Below are positions 25,058 through 32,203 of a stretch of 64,000 nt of DNA, piece by piece. The notes under the pieces are model-generated. The model was not told where the DNA came from, did not search any database, and worked only from the letters and a program-made list of their open reading frames with translations. The stretch comes from an uncultured Gemmiger sp. Its GTDB lineage: Bacteria; Bacillota; Clostridia; Oscillospirales; Ruminococcaceae. Every line of letters begins with the position of its first letter. The stretch's first letter is position 1. The position numbers and the translations under genes are program-made. Location of the stretch: positions 17,545 to 81,544 of the forward strand of contig CAKSUQ010000009.1 in the NCBI GenBank assembly GCA_934502625.1, read 5' to 3'.

Positions 25058-25918
25058 ATGACCTATATTACAAAAGGCATCGGCGGCTTTTACTACGTAA
25101 AAACGCCGAACGGCATCGTCGAGTGCAAGGCGCGCGGCATCTTCCGCAAGCGCGGTGTCACGCCGGTGGCGGGGGATAACGTCACATTGTCGCCCGACGG
25201 CACGATGATTGACGAGATTCTGCCCCGCAAAAACGTTTTCATCCGCCCGCCCATTGCCAATCTGGACATTTTGTTCATCGTCACCAGCACGACCCAGCCC
25301 GTGCCCAGCACCCTTGTGCTGGACGAGCTGGCCGCTGCCGCCATCTATAAAGATGTGCAGCCGGTGCTGGTCGTGACGAAATCCGATCTGGCCACCGCTG
25401 ATATGCTGCGCACCGCCTACGCGGGCAGCGGTATCCCGCTGGTGCAGCTGAACTACGGCACCGGCGAGGGGCTGGACGAGATTCGCGGCTATATCAAGGG
25501 GCATCTGTGCGCTTTCTGCGGCAACTCCGGCGTGGGAAAGTCCACGCTGCTCAACACGCTGGCACCCGAACTGAATCGTGAGACCGGCCAGATCAGCCAA
25601 AAGCTCGGCCGCGGCCGCCACACGACCCGTGAAGTCGAGATCTTTGAAATCTGCGGCGGCCATCTGGCTGACACGCCGGGCTTTGCCAGCTTGGAAGCGC
25701 AAAAGCTCTGCCGCATTCCGAAGGAGGACATTCAGCACACCTTCCCGGAGTTTGCGCCGTATTTCGGGCAGTGCCGGTTTACGGGCTGCTCCCACCGCAG
25801 TGAGACGGGCTGTGCCGTGCGGGAGGCTGTCGACGCGGGAACTATCAGCAAGACGCGCTACGCCAGCTACCTTGCCATGTACGAGGAAGCCAGCGCGCGG
25901 AAAGAGTGGGAAAAATGA
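25058..25918 (+). CDS. rsgA: Ribosome small-subunit-dependent GTPase A
   Basis: A 286-residue circularly permuted GTPase that helps 30S maturation. An N-terminal OB fold (GIGGFYYVKTPNGIVECKARG ... GDNVTL) leads into the G4 motif VVTKSD, the P-loop GNSGVGKSTLLN, and the switch region GRGRHTTREVEIF with DTPGFASL. A zinc site closes the protein (CRFTGCSHRSETGCAV). ATG 25058 is chosen since GGATGG precedes it; ATG 25043, overlapping the prkC stop, would add five residues and cannot be excluded. Confidence 0.94.
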   Translation: MTYITKGIGGFYYVKTPNGIVECKARGIFRKRGVTPVAGDNVTLSPDGTMIDEILPRKNVFIRPPIANLDILFIVTSTTQPVPSTLVLDELAAAAIYKDVQPVLVVTKSDLATADMLRTAYAGSGIPLVQLNYGTGEGLDEIRGYIKGHLCAFCGNSGVGKSTLLNTLAPELNRETGQISQKLGRGRHTTREVEIFEICGGHLADTPGFASLEAQKLCRIPKEDIQHTFPEFAPYFGQCRFTGCSHRSETGCAVREAVDAGTISKTRYASYLAMYEEASARKEWEK

Positions 25919-26547
25919 GCAAACACGCTTTGTTGCTGTCGGCTGTGCCGGTATCGGCCGCTATGTGCCGCTACGCGCAGCCGGAGGATTTCGTGGTGGC
26001 CTGTGACGCAGGCTACCGCAATGCCGAGCGCCTTGATTTGCGTCTCGATCTGATCGTAGGTGATTTTGACTCCGCCCCACAGCCCAAAACAGCGCATGAG
26101 ACGATCGTGCTGCCCCATGTGAAAGACGACACCGACACCCAGTACGCCGCCCGCTGGCTGCTGGAGCACGGTTACGACCAGATCACGATGCTGGGCGCTT
26201 TGGGCGGCGCGCGGCTGGAACATACCCTGTCCAACCTTGCCACCGGGCTGTATCTTGCCAAAAACGGCGTCGACGTTCTGCTGGCCGACGAGCACAGCGA
26301 ACTGCGTTTCCTCGTGCCGGGGCGCCCCCTCAGCCTCCAGCGGGAAAACTGGAAGTATCTTTCTGTCTTCCCACTGGAGGGTAAGCTCGGCGGCGTCTGC
26401 ATCCGGGGTGCATTCTATCCCTTGGAGGACGCCGAGTTGACCGCCGACTATCCGCTGGGCGTCAGCAATGAATTCACCGAGGAAACCGCGCACCTTTCCT
26501 GCACCAGCGGCAGCGGCGTGGTCGTGCTGACCCGCGATGACGCGTAA
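25915..26547 (+). CDS. thiN: Thiamine pyrophosphokinase
   Basis: A 210-residue enzyme that converts thiamine to thiamine diphosphate. Motifs: VVACDAGYRNAERLDLRLDLIVGDFDSA, HVKDDTDTQYAARWLLEHGYDQITMLGALGGARLEHTLSN, and a beta-rich C-terminal half. The usual GGRxDH substrate motif reads GARLEH here, a conservative variant. It begins in the rsgA stop (ATGA). In most Firmicutes rpe lies between rsgA and thiN, but it is absent here. spoVM follows, as in Bacillus. Confidence 0.92.
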   Translation: MSKHALLLSAVPVSAAMCRYAQPEDFVVACDAGYRNAERLDLRLDLIVGDFDSAPQPKTAHETIVLPHVKDDTDTQYAARWLLEHGYDQITMLGALGGARLEHTLSNLATGLYLAKNGVDVLLADEHSELRFLVPGRPLSLQRENWKYLSVFPLEGKLGGVCIRGAFYPLEDAELTADYPLGVSNEFTEETAHLSCTSGSGVVVLTRDDA

Positions 26548-26564
26548 CACACCGCGCACAGTGC

Positions 26565-26574
26565 GCATAGTATG
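26565..26574 (+). promoter_or_regulatory. Candidate sporulation sigma-factor -10 element of spoVM
   Basis: GCATAGTATG, 27 bases before the spoVM start. The core CATAnnnT resembles -10 elements of sigma-E and sigma-K. The same ten bases occur before yunB, and similar ones before spoIIIAA and the SPOCS gene. No convincing -35 partner is seen. Confidence 0.4.
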
Positions 26575-26601
26575 GCGTACACAGAAAGTGAGGTGCACGC
26601 C

Positions 26602-26670
26602 ATGCATGTAGTCGTTGTCCGCTGCCCCCGCGCCTTCCGCTGGCTTTTGCGCGCGGCGTTCAAGGTCTGA
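26602..26670 (+). CDS. spoVM: Stage V sporulation protein SpoVM (22 residues)
   Basis: A 22-codon gene encoding MHVVVVRCPRAFRWLLRAAFKV. SpoVM is an amphipathic helix that inserts into the curved outer forespore membrane and anchors SpoIVA, the base of the spore coat. Diagnostic features are the size, hydrophobic start, proline at position 9, and alternation of Arg with Leu, Phe and Ala after it, as in the 26-residue Bacillus protein. GTGAGGTG lies before the ATG, a terminator follows directly, and it sits after thiN, its place in Bacillus. The gene for its partner SpoIVA is 1.7 kb downstream. Confidence 0.88.
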   Translation: MHVVVVRCPRAFRWLLRAAFKV

Positions 26671-26681
26671 GCATAATTTTC

Positions 26682-26716
26682 GCCCCTGCCTGTTCCGGGC
26701 AGGGGCTATTTTTTTG
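26682..26716 (+). terminator. Terminator after spoVM
   Basis: GCCCCTGCC and GGCAGGGGC pair around TGTTCCG, followed by TATTTTTTT. It ends the long run that starts at yicC. Confidence 0.9.
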
Positions 26717-26723
26717 CCTGTGC

Positions 26724-26733
26724 GCATATACTG
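26724..26733 (+). promoter_or_regulatory. Candidate sigma-E-type -10 element of the SPOCS-spoIVA operon
   Basis: GCATATACTG contains CATATACT, which agrees with clostridial sigma-E -10 sequences at every position. It lies 33 bases before the ATG at 26767. The -35 region is not obvious. Confidence 0.45.
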
Positions 26734-26766
26734 CCCCAAGAACGTGAATGGAAAGGGGCAAGCAAT

Positions 26767-28311
26767 ATGGAACTCAAGGTGTTCAAAGACGCCGTTGCAT
26801 CGTATGGCAGCCGCTGGGAAACGCGGCTGGAACTCCCTGTCGAGACTGAAATTTTAATTCCCGATTATCTGCCCGCCGTCTTCAAGATCGTCAAATGCTT
26901 GATCACGCCGGTCGTGCTGCAAAACCGGGTATCTGCCGGGCGCTGGCAGGTCGAGGGCTATCTGCGCTGCACCGTCTATTATCAAAGCGAGGAGCCCGGC
27001 TGCCGCCTGCAGCGTACCGAGCAGAAGTTCGCCTTTGAAAAATCGGTCGAGCTGCCCGCCGGGCAGTACGCCGAGGGCGCGGCGCAGGTCTGGGGCGAGC
27101 CGGAATACTGCAACTGCCGCGCCGTCAGCGAGCACCGCATCGACCTGCGCGGCGCGTATTTTCTCTGCGCCGCTGTAGCCATCCGCCGCGAGCTGGAGCT
27201 GCTGACCTCGCTGGCCGACTGCGGCATTGAGCAATACACCCGCACGATGCAGGGCTTGCAGTGCGCCGCGACCGAGGAAAAGACGCTGACCGACGAGACG
27301 TCCATCCCGCTGCCAAGCGCAGGGGAGACCGTGCTGGACATGACCGGCAGCTTTGTGCCGGGCAGTACCGTGCCCGCCGTGGGGCAGGTCAGTGTGCAGG
27401 GCACCTTGCAGCTGCAGATTTGCACCCAGAGCGGCGAAAGCGGCGAACTGACCGTGCGCAGCCGGGAGATTCCCGTCCAGCAGACCGTTGAGCTGCCCGG
27501 CGCTGCCGAGGACGACGCCGTCCTTGTGCGCGGCGAGGTGCTGGCCTGCGTGCTGCGTGCCGACAATGCCGACAGCGGTGCCGTAGAGGCCGCGCTCTCG
27601 GTCACATGGAAGCTACGCATCGAGCTTTGGCGCGGCGTGCAGTACACCGTCGTCGCCGATGCCTACTCGACGCTCTGCAAGACCCAGACCGTGCAGACGG
27701 CATGCCGCCTGCTGCAAAAGACCGCTGATCTGGCGGCGCGCATCCCTGTCAGCATCGAGGACGACCTGCCCGACGCCGACGGCACCGTCGCGGGCTGCTT
27801 TGTCACGCTGGGGGCGCTGGGCGCGGCTGCGGGCGAGGACGGCCAGACGCTGCATCTGCTGGGCAAGGGGACGGCGCATGTTTTTATCAGCGATGCGCGG
27901 GGCGAGCTGACCTGCTATGACAAGCCCTTCACTTGGCAGCCCGACGGCAGTTGGTCGGGCAGTGCCGACGGGGCGTGGCTCAGCGCCGGGGCGTCGGTCG
28001 CCCGCGTCACCAGCAGCAAAAACGGCGCACGGCTGCGGGTCGACTTGGAAATCGAAGTGAACGGCGCACTGCTGCAGGCACAGAGCTTTGACGCCCTGTG
28101 CAGCGTCGAGCTGGGCGAAGCCTACGACAGCAGCGGCGAACCGGCACTGTACATCTACTATGCGCGGCAGGGCGAGCCGATCTTCGACATCGCGAAGCGC
28201 TACCACGCCCGCGCGAAAGATCTTGCCGCCGCCAACGGTCTGGAAACCGACGGCCGTCCGCAGGACACGACCGCCGAGGCCGCCTGTCTGCTCATTCCCG
28301 CTGCGCTGTAA
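26767..28311 (+). CDS. SPOCS (DUF3794) and LysM domain spore protein
   Basis: A 514-residue protein. The N-terminal part (ETEILIPDYLPAVFKIVKCLITPVVLQNRVSAGRWQVEGYLRCTVYY) is a SPOCS/DUF3794 domain, a family found in spore coat proteins of the SpoVID/SafA type and common in Clostridia; the middle has further beta-rich repeats. The last 50 residues form a LysM module (YIYYARQGEPIFDIAKRYHARAKDLAAANGL) that could bind peptidoglycan of the spore cortex. It is directly upstream of spoIVA, an order repeated in Clostridia, so a role in coat or cortex attachment in the mother cell is likely. ATG 26767 has AAAGGGG upstream. Confidence 0.85.
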   Translation: MELKVFKDAVASYGSRWETRLELPVETEILIPDYLPAVFKIVKCLITPVVLQNRVSAGRWQVEGYLRCTVYYQSEEPGCRLQRTEQKFAFEKSVELPAGQYAEGAAQVWGEPEYCNCRAVSEHRIDLRGAYFLCAAVAIRRELELLTSLADCGIEQYTRTMQGLQCAATEEKTLTDETSIPLPSAGETVLDMTGSFVPGSTVPAVGQVSVQGTLQLQICTQSGESGELTVRSREIPVQQTVELPGAAEDDAVLVRGEVLACVLRADNADSGAVEAALSVTWKLRIELWRGVQYTVVADAYSTLCKTQTVQTACRLLQKTADLAARIPVSIEDDLPDADGTVAGCFVTLGALGAAAGEDGQTLHLLGKGTAHVFISDARGELTCYDKPFTWQPDGSWSGSADGAWLSAGASVARVTSSKNGARLRVDLEIEVNGALLQAQSFDALCSVELGEAYDSSGEPALYIYYARQGEPIFDIAKRYHARAKDLAAANGLETDGRPQDTTAEAACLLIPAAL

Positions 28312-28326
28312 AGGAGGGGAACACCC

Positions 28327-29802
28327 GTGACACAGGATCAAATTTACCAGAACATTGCACAGCGCACCGGCGGGGACATCTACCTCGGCGTCGTCGGCCC
28401 GGTGCGCAGCGGCAAAAGCACCTTCATCAAGCGTTTTGCCGAGCTGATGCTGCTGCCCCGCATCAAAAATGAGGCGCGCCGCGCCCGCGCCCACGACGAG
28501 CTGCCACAATCTGCCGCCGGGCGCACCATCATGACGACCGAGCCGAAGTTCATCCCGGAGAAAGCCGTCAAGCTCGATCTTTCGGGCGGCGGCAGCTTCC
28601 GCGCGCGGCTCATCGACTGCGTCGGCTACATGGTGGACGGCGCGCTGGGGCACGAGGAAAACGACGCGCCCCGCCTTGTAAAAAGCCCGTGGTTCGACCA
28701 CGAAGTCCCGTTCGACCTCGCCGCCGAGACCGGCACGCGGCAGGTCATCCGGGAGCACGCCACCGTCGGGCTGGTCGTAACGACGGACGGCTCGGTGGCC
28801 GACCTGCCGCGGGAGGCCTACCTCGACGCCGAGCAGCGCATCATCAATGAGCTGGACGCCATCGGCAAGCCGTATATCATCCTGCTCAACTGCGCCGAGC
28901 CGGACAGCGACGACGTCCGCCGTCTGGCCGCCGAGCTGACCGAGCGCTACCGCCATGCCGTTTTCCCGCTGAACTGCACGACGATGACGGTCGAAACCCT
29001 CGACAAGCTGCTGACGACACTGCTTTACGAATTTCCGCTGCGGGAGATCGCCGTACAGATGCCCGGTTGGGTCACGATGCTGGAAAGCGGCCACTGGCTG
29101 CAAAGCGCTGTCTACACCGCCATGCTGGAGTTTGCATCGTCGGTGCACCGGATGGCTGATCTTGCCGGTAAGCGCCCCCAGCTGGGGTGCGAGTACATCA
29201 CCGGCGTGTCGCTTGTCGGCATGGATTTAGCCAGCGGCAGTGCGACGATCCGCGCCGCCATTGCGCCTGACATCTTCTATAAAATTCTCGGCGAGCAGAC
29301 CGGCCTTGCCATCGTCGACGAGGCGAGTCTTCTGCCCTGTGTCGTCAGCCTTGCCCGCGCCAAGCGCGCCTACGACAAGATCAAATCTGCCCTCGATCAG
29401 GTCGAAGCCACCGGCTACGGCATCGTCATGCCGGGCATCGACGAGCTGACGCTGGAGGAGCCGGAGATCGTCAAGCAGGGCGGGCAGTACGGCGTGCGGC
29501 TGTCGGCCAGCGCGCCCAGCCTGCACATCATGCGCGCCAACATCCACACCGAGCTTTCGCCCACCGTCGGCAGCGAGCAGCAGGGCGAGGAGCTGATAAA
29601 GAGCCTGCTGGCCGACTTCGAGACAGACCCCGGCAAATTATGGGGCACGAATATCTTCGGCAAGAGCCTGAACGAGCTTGTCAGCGAGGGCGTGCAGGCA
29701 AAGCTTTTGCACATGCCGCAGGAGGCGCGCGGCCGCCTGCAGCAAACGCTGGAGCGCATCATCAACGAGGGCTGCGACGGGCTGATCTGCATTCTGCTGT
29801 AA
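28327..29802 (+). CDS. spoIVA: Stage IV sporulation protein A (coat morphogenetic ATPase)
   Basis: A 491-residue SpoIVA, the ATPase that polymerises into the basement layer of the spore coat. The Walker A motif GPVRSGKST (24-32), the TMTTEPKFIPEKAV segment and DCVGYMVDGALGHEE are almost invariant in the family; the C-terminal end with LWGTNIFGKSLNELVSEGVQAKL is also typical. The start is GTG 28327 with AGGAGG before it. It follows the SPOCS/LysM gene by 15 bases and lies close to spoVM, its membrane anchor. Confidence 0.97.
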   Translation: MTQDQIYQNIAQRTGGDIYLGVVGPVRSGKSTFIKRFAELMLLPRIKNEARRARAHDELPQSAAGRTIMTTEPKFIPEKAVKLDLSGGGSFRARLIDCVGYMVDGALGHEENDAPRLVKSPWFDHEVPFDLAAETGTRQVIREHATVGLVVTTDGSVADLPREAYLDAEQRIINELDAIGKPYIILLNCAEPDSDDVRRLAAELTERYRHAVFPLNCTTMTVETLDKLLTTLLYEFPLREIAVQMPGWVTMLESGHWLQSAVYTAMLEFASSVHRMADLAGKRPQLGCEYITGVSLVGMDLASGSATIRAAIAPDIFYKILGEQTGLAIVDEASLLPCVVSLARAKRAYDKIKSALDQVEATGYGIVMPGIDELTLEEPEIVKQGGQYGVRLSASAPSLHIMRANIHTELSPTVGSEQQGEELIKSLLADFETDPGKLWGTNIFGKSLNELVSEGVQAKLLHMPQEARGRLQQTLERIINEGCDGLICILL

Positions 29803-29812
29803 GGGGGCGCTT

Positions 29813-30025
29813 ATGTTCAAACGTATTTCAGCGGCAGAGCGTGAGCGCCGCGCCGCCGCTGCCGAGCTGGACACGACCCTGCGGGCGCTGCACGCCAACG
29901 AGAGCGCCTTTAAAGAGGCGCAGGATCCGTTTTATATCGAGCAGCTGACCTACCAGCACGCGGCGCTCATGTGCCGCTGCCGGGCACTGCTGCGCACGCT
30001 GCGGACAGGAGGGGCTGACCCATGA
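29813..30025 (+). CDS. DUF2508 family small protein (YaaL-like)
   Basis: A 70-residue, mostly helical, charged protein: ELDTTLRALHANESAFKEAQDPFYIEQLTYQHAALMCRCRALLR. The pattern of a first helix, the DP turn with a tyrosine and a second helix ending in R-x-L-L fits DUF2508/YaaL. The position supports it: this family lies directly before bofA in many Clostridia. The function is unknown. It starts 10 bases after spoIVA and overlaps bofA by 4 bases. Confidence 0.62.
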   Translation: MFKRISAAERERRAAAAELDTTLRALHANESAFKEAQDPFYIEQLTYQHAALMCRCRALLRTLRTGGADP

Positions 30026-30276
30026 GCGAATACGGGGCGTATGCGGCCGCCGCCCTCTGCATTATAGCCGTCGTGCGGTGCGCCTTCCGCCAGCGGCACG
30101 GGCTGCGCAGCCTGCTGGCCGGGGCGGTATGCGGGCTGGGGGCGTTGGCGCTGCTGGGATTGCTGGAGCCCATGACCGGCGTTGCACTGCCGCTGAACCG
30201 CTTTACGGCGTTCTGTGCGGGCGTGCTGGGCGTGCCGGGGGTGACGGCGCTGCTGCTCGTGCGGCTGCTGCTATAA
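30022..30276 (+). CDS. bofA: Pro-sigma-K processing inhibitor BofA
   Basis: An 84-residue protein with two or three hydrophobic segments, ending LLEPMTGVALPLNRFTAFCAGVLGVPGVTALLLVRLLL. The block I-P-x-N-x-x-T-x-x-x-x-G-x-L-G-V-P-G is the BofA signature. In Bacillus it holds the SpoIVFB protease inactive in the outer forespore membrane until a forespore signal arrives. Its ATGA overlap with the DUF2508 gene and the location after spoIVA fit a mother-cell operon. Confidence 0.85.
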   Translation: MSEYGAYAAAALCIIAVVRCAFRQRHGLRSLLAGAVCGLGALALLGLLEPMTGVALPLNRFTAFCAGVLGVPGVTALLLVRLLL

Positions 30277-30282
30277 TTTTTC

Positions 30283-30311
30283 TTGCCAAGGGGCGGGAAA
30301 TATGCTATACT
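30283..30311 (+). promoter_or_regulatory. Promoter of RNase P RNA
   Basis: TTGCCA (30283-30288), 17 bases, TATACT (30306-30311). The inferred start at about 30318 matches the 5' strand of P1. Confidence 0.85.
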
Positions 30312-30318
30312 GCTTTAG

Positions 30319-30663
30319 AAAACGAGTGGAACATACGGCGGCGGGACAGCCCGCAAGGGCTGCCTGAGGAAAGTCCGGGCTTCACAGAGACAGAGTAACT
30401 GCTAACGGCAGCCGGGGGTGACCCCAGGGATAGTGCAACAGAAAGAAACCGCCGCGAAAGCGGTAAGGATGGAAAGGCGAGGTAAGAGCTCACCAGCGCA
30501 CTGGCGACTTTGCGGCTATGTAAACCCTGCTCGAAGCAACATCCGTATGGGACATTATGCGGAGTCTCGCGCGTCCCGGTGATGGCGTGAGCCTTGCGGT
30601 GACGCAAGGACAAGATAGATCGTCGTTTGATACAGAACCCGGCTTACGGTCCAGTCGTTTTTC
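30319..30663 (+). ncRNA. rnpB: RNase P RNA (type A)
   Basis: Conserved blocks are all present: GAGGAAAGTCCGGGC near the 5' end, ACAGAAAGAAACCGCC and AAGGATGGAAAGGCGAGGTAAGAG in the middle (the latter the P10-P11/J region), and GATAGATCGTCG...ACAGAACCCGGCTTAC near the 3' end. P1 is formed by AAACGA-TGGA (about 30320-30330) and TCCA-TCGTTT (30650-30660). It cleaves the leader from tRNA precursors. It lies downstream of bofA with its own promoter. Confidence 0.95.
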
Positions 30664-30675
30664 TTTGTTATCCGT

Positions 30676-30713
30676 AAAAGCACATCTGTTTTTTAAGACA
30701 GATGTGCTTTTTT
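30676..30713 (+). terminator. Terminator after rnpB
   Basis: AAAAGCACATCTGT and ACAGATGTGCTTTT form a long stem, followed by a T run. Confidence 0.9.
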
Positions 30714-30757
30714 GTAGTTTTCCTGCATAAAAAAGCGCAAATGCAGGCAAAAAGTGC

Positions 30758-30786
30758 TTGTTTATTTCAGATAAATCGTATATAAT
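30758..30786 (+). promoter_or_regulatory. Promoter of the aminotransferase gene
   Basis: TTGTTT (30758-30763), 17 bases, TATAAT (30781-30786). The roughly 85-base leader contains a small hairpin, GTGCCA/TGGCAC, with no terminator. Confidence 0.7.
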
Positions 30787-30876
30787 GTAGTGTACGCCTG
30801 TGAATGTGCCAAGATAGAGGGTGGCACAAAACGGCTGTATAGGAAATGTATATACTTTATTTAGGGGGATCGTATC

Positions 30877-32157
30877 ATGGCTGATTACTTTGCAATGGAT
30901 CACAACGAGCTCACCGCTGAAAAGGCTGCACTGGAAGCGCAGTACAAAAAGTTTCAGGACATGGGTCTGAAGCTGAACATGGCGCGCGGCAAGCCCGGCC
31001 CTCACCAGATGGACCTGGCGATGGATCTGCTCAAGATGGACAACTACATCACCGACGACGGCTTTGACACCCGCAACTACGGCGAGCTGGAAGGCCTGCA
31101 CGAGGCGCGCGAGCTGTTCGCCGATGTCTTCGGCGTCAAGCCCGGCGAGGTCTTTGTGGGCGGCAACTCCAGCCTGCAGCTGATGTATAACCTCGTCGCC
31201 ATCGGCATAATGTTCGGCTTTCAGGATTCGCCGAAGCCTTGGGGGCAGGTCGAGCACCGCAAGTTCCTTTGCCCCGTGCCCGGCTATGACCGCCACTTTG
31301 CCATCACCGAGGAGATGGGCTTTGAGCTGATTTCCGTGCCGATGAGCCCCGACGGTCCCGACATGGATATGATCGAAAAGCTCGTCGCCGAGGATGATAC
31401 CATCAAGGGCATCTGGTGCGTGCCGCAGTATTCGAACCCTGACGGCTACACCTACAGCGACGAGACCATCCGCCGCTTTGCCGCGCTGAAAACCGCCGCG
31501 CCTGATTTCAAGATCTTCTGGGATGAGGCGTACATCGTCCACCACCTGACCGATGAGATCATCGAGACCCCCGTACTGCTGAACGAGGCCAAGAAGTACG
31601 GCAACGAGGATCGCGTCTTCATGTTCACCTCGACCAGCAAGATCACCTTCCCCGGCGCAGGCGTGTCTGCCATTGCCTGCAGCGAGAACTCGATGAAGTA
31701 CATGTGCAAGCGCTTCTCGACGATGATCATCAGCTACGACAAGATGAACCAGCTGCGCCACGTCCGCTTCCTGAAAAATAAGGAGGGCGTCCTCGCGCAT
31801 ATGGCAAAGCACCGCCGCCGTTTGGTGCCCTGCTTCGACGCTGTCAAGACTGCGTTCGCAACCGAGCTGACCCCCTGCGGCAACATCGCCCACTGGACGA
31901 ACCCCAAGGGCGGCTACTTCATCAGCCTGTACGTCATGCCCGGCTGCGCCAAGCGCGTCGCCCAGCTGTGCAAGGACTGCGGCCTGACCCTGACGGGCGC
32001 AGGCTCTGCCTACCCCTACCACAATGACCCCGACGACTCGCATCTGCGCATCGCGCCGACCTATCCGAGCCTGACCGAGGTTGAAACCGCTTCTGCACTG
32101 CTTTGCGTCTGTGTGCGTCTGGCAGTTGTTGAAAAGCTGCTTGCCGACAAGCAGTAA
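30877..32157 (+). CDS. PLP-dependent aminotransferase (aspartate aminotransferase subgroup 1c / MocR-like fold)
   Basis: A 426-residue fold-type I aminotransferase. The N-terminal ARGKPGPHQMDLAMDLL, the NYGELEGLHEARELFA block, the PLP-ring contact PQYSNPDGYTYSDE with DEAYIVHHL, and the Schiff-base lysine K255 in TSTSKITFPGAG are characteristic of the group once called Aminotran_MocR and now seen as a branch of aspartate aminotransferases. It would link oxaloacetate and glutamate with aspartate and 2-oxoglutarate. It is a single gene behind its own promoter with AGGGGGA before the ATG; secDF follows. Confidence 0.85.
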   Translation: MADYFAMDHNELTAEKAALEAQYKKFQDMGLKLNMARGKPGPHQMDLAMDLLKMDNYITDDGFDTRNYGELEGLHEARELFADVFGVKPGEVFVGGNSSLQLMYNLVAIGIMFGFQDSPKPWGQVEHRKFLCPVPGYDRHFAITEEMGFELISVPMSPDGPDMDMIEKLVAEDDTIKGIWCVPQYSNPDGYTYSDETIRRFAALKTAAPDFKIFWDEAYIVHHLTDEIIETPVLLNEAKKYGNEDRVFMFTSTSKITFPGAGVSAIACSENSMKYMCKRFSTMIISYDKMNQLRHVRFLKNKEGVLAHMAKHRRRLVPCFDAVKTAFATELTPCGNIAHWTNPKGGYFISLYVMPGCAKRVAQLCKDCGLTLTGAGSAYPYHNDPDDSHLRIAPTYPSLTEVETASALLCVCVRLAVVEKLLADKQ

Positions 32158-32203
32158 TATTCTAATCCCGCCCGCCGGTGCGAGCAGTTTTTTGGAGGTT
32201 TCT

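Noticed and set aside
30787..30876. AGGGTGGCAC in the aminotransferase leader resembles the T-box core
   Set aside because: The leader is under 90 bases, has no stem I or specifier and no terminator, and the match stops before CCGCG. A chance match or a relic is more likely.
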